Source of the DNA: Riptortus pedestris
Lineage: Eukaryota > Arthropoda > Insecta > Hemiptera > Alydidae
Assembly (NCBI GenBank): GCA_019009955.1
Contig: CM032231.1
Span: 104,731,501 to 104,795,500, forward strand
DNA length: 64,000 nucleotides
Direction of reading: 5' to 3'
The position numbers were made by a program, and so were the translations under genes. This document shows, in pieces, positions 61,801 to 64,000 of the stretch; the first letter of the stretch is position 1; each line of letters begins with the position of its first letter. A model generated the notes under the pieces. It saw nothing but the letters and a program-made list of their open reading frames with translations. It searched no databases and was not told the DNA's origin.

Positions 61801-62931
61801 AGTGTGCGGATACGGACGAGATGAGATTGGCTGATGTCGGGCCTATTCGTGACTTCACGTGGAAATTTGCTTAGTTTACGCAGCCCCTGCATGACAGACT
61901 TTTTTTGCCGTTCCTGGCTATCTCTGCCAGGGTTCTACAATACCTGGTGCCCAACCTTTGCAAATCTGCACTCTGATGGGTTCCATTCTTCAAACACGTC
62001 CCATCCACTGCAGTCACTGATATGATCCCATTTCTATTACTCTTTAATGACTCCAAATATATTCTGGACCAGACTTGCAGCATCCTCCTTCATTTTCTTT
62101 TGTGAGTGTCAATGTTTCACTGTCAATAAATGGAAATTGTTTGAACATAAAAAATAAATATTCCCATTACACATTTTGAGGGCTCAGGTTAGTCATTTAA
62201 GTTAAAGCATTGGCTTTAATCTCACATGGTAAACCTAGAGTGGCGAGTTCGATTCCCGTCTGGGCAAATAGGAATTTATTTAGTGACAAACTCATTAAAT
62301 AAAATCCTTAGTCCCACCCTGGCTAGAAAAGGGTGGTAGCTTGTAGATAACCCGTCCCAATTAGCCACAGTTGCATAAAGTGGATGTTAATAAATAAATA
62401 AAAAAAATACACATTTTGTAGCTTGAAAAAGAATACCAATTGAAAGTGATATTTTCAAGCTTCTACTGTGGTTTTTATATATGTTATATGAGTTCCATTA
62501 ATTTGTTTGCAATATTTTAACAGTTTCTTGAATTACTTCATTACATCGTAGTATCTTTAATTGTATTTTATTTCAGATCGTATATGACACTTGCTAGAGA
62601 GACTGTTGACATGTTCCATTATCTTACTGTGGAAATAAAAGAACCATTTTTAAGACTGGAATTGGTTGGACGATTATCAGCCATGCTCAATTTTAACCTA
62701 CAGCAGCTCTGTGGCCCTAAATGTAGGTGTTCTTCAATTTATGCAACAAAAAAAAAAATGTAAAGTAGGAAAATAATTATTATTGTTTGTTAATATTAAA
62801 CAGGTAAAAATTTGAAAGTAAATGAACCTGAAAAGTATGGCTGGGAACCACGGAGATTGCTGAGCCAACTTGTTGATATTTATCTACATCTAGATTGTGA
62901 GGAATTTGCTGCAGCAATTGCAGCTGATGAG
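33441..62931 (+). CDS. Ube4B: Ubiquitin conjugation factor E4 B (Ufd2 orthologue), 18 exons, 3' end outside window
   Basis: Exons: 33441-33464, 33628-33760, 36755-36933, 39783-39956, 40526-40741, 42404-42613, 42971-43126, 44360-44554, 46427-46615, 47866-47986, 49108-49343, 53160-53392, 55302-55537, 59228-59354, 59470-59554, 60240-60352, 62577-62722, 62804-62931. They join without stop or frame error to 2901 nt, 967 residues. The protein extends ubiquitin chains on substrates delivered by p97/VCP. The start [18 protein letters not shown] matches the N-terminal p97-binding-type helix of animal UBE4B; residues ~95-107 contain [13 protein letters not shown]. From about residue 300 the Ufd2 core follows: [99 protein letters not shown]. 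The C-terminal U-box, which binds the E2, is missing only because the window ends. All introns are GT-AG; exon 4 has a weak donor (GTCTGT). Introns hold LINEs, SINEs, a MITE, F1 and mariner. Confidence 0.97.
33761..35849 (+). other. Ube4B intron 2, first part
   Basis: AT-rich intron sequence without a recognised element or gene. Confidence 0.6.
35850..36245 (-). pseudogene. Decayed LINE reverse-transcriptase fragment in Ube4B intron 2
   Basis: On the minus strand, with stops and frame changes, [27 protein letters not shown] and [17 protein letters not shown] follow in the order of RT motifs (F.D...AYD, then the xGLRQGDxLSP box). Key residues are eroded. It is older than the other LINEs here. 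Confidence 0.65.
36330..36371. repeat. 42-nt T homopolymer
   Basis: A pure T run near the end of Ube4B intron 2, probably a poly(A) tail of a minus-strand retroelement whose body is no longer recognisable. Confidence 0.8.
37003..37660 (+). repeat. Old F1 copy in Ube4B intron 3, split by a SINE
   Basis: The head TTTAGGGAAATCAGCTATAG (37002) is cut at about 37026. F1 resumes after 37207 with CACGATTTTGAAAAATTTCC, then GCTCTGGTGACCAAAG, GGCTGAAACTGGACCAG and CAGCCTTCATTGAACTC. It is diverged and lacks (TA)n. Confidence 0.65.
37027..37207 (-). mobile_element. tRNA-derived SINE, family S1 (copy 3), inside F1
   Basis: The minus-strand S1 order is present: complement of GGCGAGTTCGATTCTC (37165-37180), the AATTTCTTTAGTGAC-like block, CCTGTAGATAACCTGTCCCA and a TAA-rich end. 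Confidence 0.75.
37661..39152 (+). other. Ube4B intron 3, unassigned
   Basis: Slightly less AT-rich than the surrounding introns, with short broken frames on both strands. It may be a decayed transposon, but no motif could be named. Confidence 0.4.
39153..39306 (-). mobile_element. tRNA-derived SINE, family S1 (copy 4)
   Basis: Shorter minus-strand copy: GGGCTGGGCTAAGGATTTTG, CACTAAATAAATTCCTATTG, GCGAATCGAACTCACC, ending TTGAGCCCC. Confidence 0.7.
43363..43485 (-). mobile_element. tRNA-derived SINE, family S1 (copy 5, degraded)
   Basis: GCCAGAATGGGACTTCAATT, TTAATGAGTTTTTAACTAAA, GAAATTGAGCCCATGACTAG and TTTACCAAGTGAATTAAA match S1 in reverse with many changes. Confidence 0.55.
43541..43705 (-). 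mobile_element. tRNA-derived SINE, family S1 (copy 6)
   Basis: It has a TAA-type end at 43541, then GGGATGGGTTATCTACAGG, CTAGCCAGGGTGGGACTT, TTTAATGAATTCAGTCAC and GCGAGAATCGAACTCGCCAC in minus-strand order. Confidence 0.75.
44660..44925. repeat. G/C-richer unclassified segment in Ube4B intron 8
   Basis: An A-run at 44680 is followed by a segment rich in C and G (GGCCACTGTCCCCCGGCCTC at about 44830) unlike the flanking intron. No similar copy is seen in the window. It could be a SINE or captured sequence. Confidence 0.4.
45125..45670 (+). repeat. Old F1 copy in Ube4B intron 8
   Basis: CCATTGAGGTTGTACTTTTG, CCATTGATTCTATCAAG, ATGAAGTCACTCAAATT and a GAACTAGATATTCAAAC block follow F1 order. 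There is no (TA)n and divergence is high. Confidence 0.6.
45696..45920. mobile_element. piggyBac-type MITE
   Basis: The element (45700-45916, 217 bp) is flanked by TTAA at 45696-45699 and 45917-45920. With the flanking G and TTAA, the ends give the 20-bp inverted repeat GTTAACCCTTTCCACTCCAA, perfect on both sides. TTAA targets and CCCTTT-type ends are characteristic of piggyBac transposons. Inside are palindromes GTCGAGTATCACTCGAC and GTCAAGTGACACTCGAC. It is non-coding, so it was moved by a transposase from elsewhere. Confidence 0.88.
46616..47865 (+). other. Ube4B intron 9
   Basis: A degraded S1 SINE may lie at 47488-47650 (CTAATTGGCTAAGC, CACCCTTTTCTAACC in minus order). The remaining sequence is unassigned AT-rich intron. 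Confidence 0.45.
47987..49107 (+). other. Ube4B intron 10
   Basis: No recognisable element or RNA gene. Short open frames (for example 48699-48902, minus strand) show no family features. Confidence 0.55.
49604..50660 (+). repeat. F1 repeat, long plus-strand copy in Ube4B intron 11
   Basis: It runs from the head GCAGTTTTCCCTCAAGGGAA through (TA)n, the G-run at about 49878, ATGTGATGATGTCATCAATT, and the second body module at about 50330-50480. The tail GACCTGCTTAGTTTACACAA, then GATAGACTTTTTT, ends at about 50656. Confidence 0.85.
49712..49761. repeat. (TA)n microsatellite inside F1
   Basis: About 50 bp of TA. Confidence 0.9.
50961..52272 (+). mobile_element. mariner transposon, full-length with intact ends
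   Basis: The 1312-bp element has 29-bp terminal inverted repeats (50961-50989 and 52244-52272, starting CGAGGTGTGACAATTAA) that differ at one position. It is flanked by TA at 50959-50960 and 52273-52274, the obligate mariner target. Length, ends and target are all canonical. Confidence 0.97.
51153..52200 (+). pseudogene. mariner transposase, recently inactivated
   Basis: The enzyme cuts and pastes the element between its inverted repeats. The N-terminal frame (ATG at about 51153, early TAA, then open from 51165) carries the paired helix-turn-helix region: [37 protein letters not shown]. It ends at a frame change near 51505-51530, where a few bases seem to be missing. The second frame (to 52200) has the DD34D triad: [18 protein letters not shown] and [10 protein letters not shown], with 34 residues between the second and third Asp. 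The C-terminus ends GEYVEGD. Apart from the early stop and the one frameshift it looks intact. Confidence 0.93.
52815..52873. repeat. (TA)n microsatellite inside F1
   Basis: About 59 bp of TA with a single TCTA break. Confidence 0.9.
53629..53848 (+). mobile_element. tRNA-derived SINE, family S1 (copy 8)
   Basis: GGGGCTCAGGTTAGCCATGT head, B-box-like GGCGAGTTCGATTCC, TTTATTTAGTGACGGAATTC, ACCCTGGCTAGGAAAGGGTG and an A-rich end. It lies in Ube4B intron 12. Confidence 0.85.
53849..55301 (+). other. Ube4B intron 12, remainder
   Basis: No identifiable element. Short frames on both strands at 54276-54753 have no recognised motifs. Confidence 0.5.
55538..56510 (+). other. Ube4B intron 13, left of the LINE
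   Basis: AT-rich intron without recognised features, up to the LINE target-site duplication. Confidence 0.6.
56511..58645 (-). mobile_element. 5'-truncated Jockey-like LINE with 10-bp target duplication
   Basis: CTGTAATTAC is at 56511-56520 and 58636-58645. Between them, on the minus strand, is a retroelement that ends in poly(A) (the T-rich run 56521-56561) with an AATAAA signal about 10 nt before the tail. The reading frame is open right to the truncated 5' end. Confidence 0.9.
56904..58635 (-). pseudogene. Jockey-like LINE reverse transcriptase, inactivated
   Basis: The protein that copies LINE RNA into the nicked target. In order on the minus strand: SKAIGNYLW at the truncated start, [58 protein letters not shown] (first catalytic Asp present), [55 protein letters not shown]. 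The catalytic box FADD is FADG. A frame break with two stops lies between 57755 and 57700, where a short AATAAGTTTTAT stretch appears duplicated. Another stop is at about 57292. The endonuclease and ORF1 are missing. Confidence 0.9.
58770..58851. repeat. Longest (TA)n tract of the window
   Basis: About 82 bp of TA in Ube4B intron 13, followed by CACATACAG. Not flanked by F1 or F2 sequence. Confidence 0.9.
60612..60855 (-). mobile_element. tRNA-derived SINE, family S1 (copy 9), with target duplication
   Basis: TTCTGATTCATT flanks the element at 60600-60611 and 60856-60867 (12-bp target-site duplication). Minus-strand order: GGGGCTCAGG head, B-box-like GGCGAGTTCGATTCC, TTATTTAGTGACGGAATTC, TAGATAACCCGACCC, TAA-type tail. 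It lies in Ube4B intron 16. Confidence 0.92.
61385..61907 (+). repeat. F1 repeat, compact plus-strand copy in Ube4B intron 16
   Basis: The head TTTTAGCAGATTTCCCTTAA begins at about 61384. It is followed by CCATCGATCCTGCCCAGGAG, the body with CTATATGTCGGATC, then directly the tail AAATTTGCTTAGTTTACGC and GACAGACTTTTTTT. (TA)n is lost and an internal part is deleted, so both termini are unusually clear. Confidence 0.85.
62179..62407 (+). mobile_element. tRNA-derived SINE, family S1 (copy 10), with target duplication
   Basis: TACACATTTTG flanks it at 62168-62178 and 62408-62418 (11-bp target-site duplication), so the ends are exact. Length 229 bp. It starts AGGGCTCAGGTTAGTC, has the B-box-like GGCGAGTTCGATTCCC, and ends in AATAAATAAAAAAAA. 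Confidence 0.95.
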
Positions 62932-63347
62932 GTCAGCTATATTTTATGTCATATTCTAAATACTCATTTTTTACAAATTTTAATGTTTTCTTCTGAATTA
63001 ATTACTTCTGTGCTCCAAGTTAGAGACACTTTGGGTAATTAAGGGCATATTTTCTTTTATAAAAGATTCTAATAAACCTTTGTGTGCTTATAGAAATTTC
63101 ACGAGAGGAAGAAATCCTATATTAAGTTTTTATTATACACCTTTGATATAGAGATAGAGCTAGTCATAAAATTATACCCCTATTCTGTAGGAACGTTTAA
63201 AATCATAAATTAACTTACACATCTTATTTTGATAAATCTTTTATCCATGGGCCAAATAAAAATCTTTCTTACATTACATTTAACCTATACTTGTACATGA
63301 ACAATCAATTGTGAATTGTGTTAAATGGGTTTGGTCATTAATTAATG

Positions 63348-63348
<1 letters not shown>

Positions 63349-63396
<48 letters not shown>
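63349..63396. repeat. (TA)n microsatellite
   Basis: About 48 bp of TA next to the F2-like element. Confidence 0.9.
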
Positions 63397-63408
<12 letters not shown>

Positions 63409-63410
63409 TA

Positions 63411-63785
63411 CACTAGTGGACCCGGTAGACGTTGTCCTGCATGATATTTCAAGCGATTAGGATATGTTTAAAACAAAAGCTACTTTATATATCTCGATTA
63501 TACTTTGTTATGCGACAAAAGTGAATATAACAAAAGTTACTCTGAATAACAAAATAAACAACTTTTATCCTGTGCATATTTGCCAAAAAACCAATAATAA
63601 ACGAAATATCGCTATTTTTAATTTTAGGCCTCCCTTACGACCCCCACTCCTGCTCTATCTGCCGGGCTGATTTGTGATGCTAAACCATCCGGGCCGTCAC
63701 CCAAACGCGTACAAAAAATTCATTCATACCGGTCCAGCCGTTTAGGAGGAGTTCGGTGACACACACACGTACTTTTATTAATTCT
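63411..63785 (-). mobile_element. F2-related Helitron-like element, minus strand
   Basis: Read on the minus strand it ends ...CTACCGGGTCCACTAGT (CTRRT end), here at 63411. The middle (AATAGCGATATTTCGTTTA, GGCCTCCCTTACGACCCCCA complement) matches the F2 module. The far side has the ACACACACACGTACTTTTAT complement and the AACGGCTGGACCGGT block common in arthropod repeats. It has only one module. Confidence 0.55.
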
Positions 63786-63810
63786 TGTTAACATGTTCGC
63801 TGCTGCATCG

Positions 63811-63960
63811 GTCCCCGGGGTCCGATGGTCATCTAGTCTATCAGGACGGGCCCCTCTCCTTCAGTCCACTCCAAAAAGACGAAGGCTCTAGCAAGCTTAT
63901 TATGAGAGATATTTTAACGGGGATGTTCATTAGTTGTAGACGACATCGGACGCCGGGGAC
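63811..63960. repeat. 17-bp inverted repeat near the right edge
   Basis: GTCCCCGGGGTCCGATG (63811-63827) and CATCGGACGCCGGGGAC (63944-63960) are inverted with one mismatch, 116 bp apart, in an unusually G/C-rich segment. It may be the end of another element that continues out of the window. Confidence 0.5.
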
Positions 63961-64000
63961 TTCTCCTGGCTTTGCTGGTGCTAGTTCTAGGTTTGGAGTA

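Larger units (their letters stand above)
62932..64000 (+). other. Ube4B intron 18, open at the window edge
   Basis: The donor is at 62932 (GTCAGC). No further Ube4B exon was found before 64000. The intron contains a (TA)n tract, an F2-like element and a 17-bp inverted repeat. Confidence 0.7.

Overview
The window is AT-rich nuclear DNA from an insect. The evidence is spliced protein genes with GT-AG introns, an insect-type odorant receptor (7tm_6 family), a mariner transposon, several classes of LINE, tRNA-derived SINEs and very long (TA)n tracts. The species cannot be named from sequence alone. A hemipteran would fit, but that is a weak inference.

Two regions carry real host genes. (1) From about 2.9 to 13.0 kb lie two odorant-receptor genes in tandem on the + strand. 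Only the last exon of the upstream gene is inside the window (2953-3006). The second gene can be assembled completely from five exons (5247-13022), giving an uninterrupted 401-residue receptor. (2) From 33.4 kb to the right edge lies Ube4B/Ufd2, a ubiquitin chain-elongation factor (E4/U-box ligase), on the + strand. Eighteen exons (33441-62931) join in frame to 967 codons. The C-terminal U-box exons lie beyond the window.

Everything else is repeat-derived or unrecognised. A family here called F1 (about 0.5-1.2 kb, at least 15 copies) has a palindromic head, an internal (TA)n tract, G/C-rich homopolymer patches and a tail ending near GACTTTTT. One F1 copy has its tail amplified into 33 head-to-tail units of exactly 105 bp (18661-22140). 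Another has been split by a mariner element with near-perfect ends. A second family, F2 (about 1-1.3 kb), has Helitron-like 3' ends and variable numbers of a ~298-bp module. There are also six decayed LINE fragments of different clades (two with clear target-site duplications), ten copies of one SINE family, one Ser/Leu-tRNA-like SINE, a piggyBac-type MITE, and several minisatellites (28-bp, ~25-bp and 99-bp units).

Layout: 0-3 kb F1 copies and the end of receptor A; 3-5.2 kb minisatellite, hairpin and F1 debris; 5.2-13 kb receptor B with a 28-bp minisatellite, F1 and F2 in its introns; 13-22 kb F2, F1, two LINE fragments and the 105-bp array; 22-29.7 kb SINEs, F1, a Jockey-like fragment and unrecognised sequence; 29.7-32.8 kb a minisatellite field with an inserted LINE and a nested 99-bp array; 33-64 kb Ube4B with transposon-filled introns. 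The two host genes have no evident functional link.
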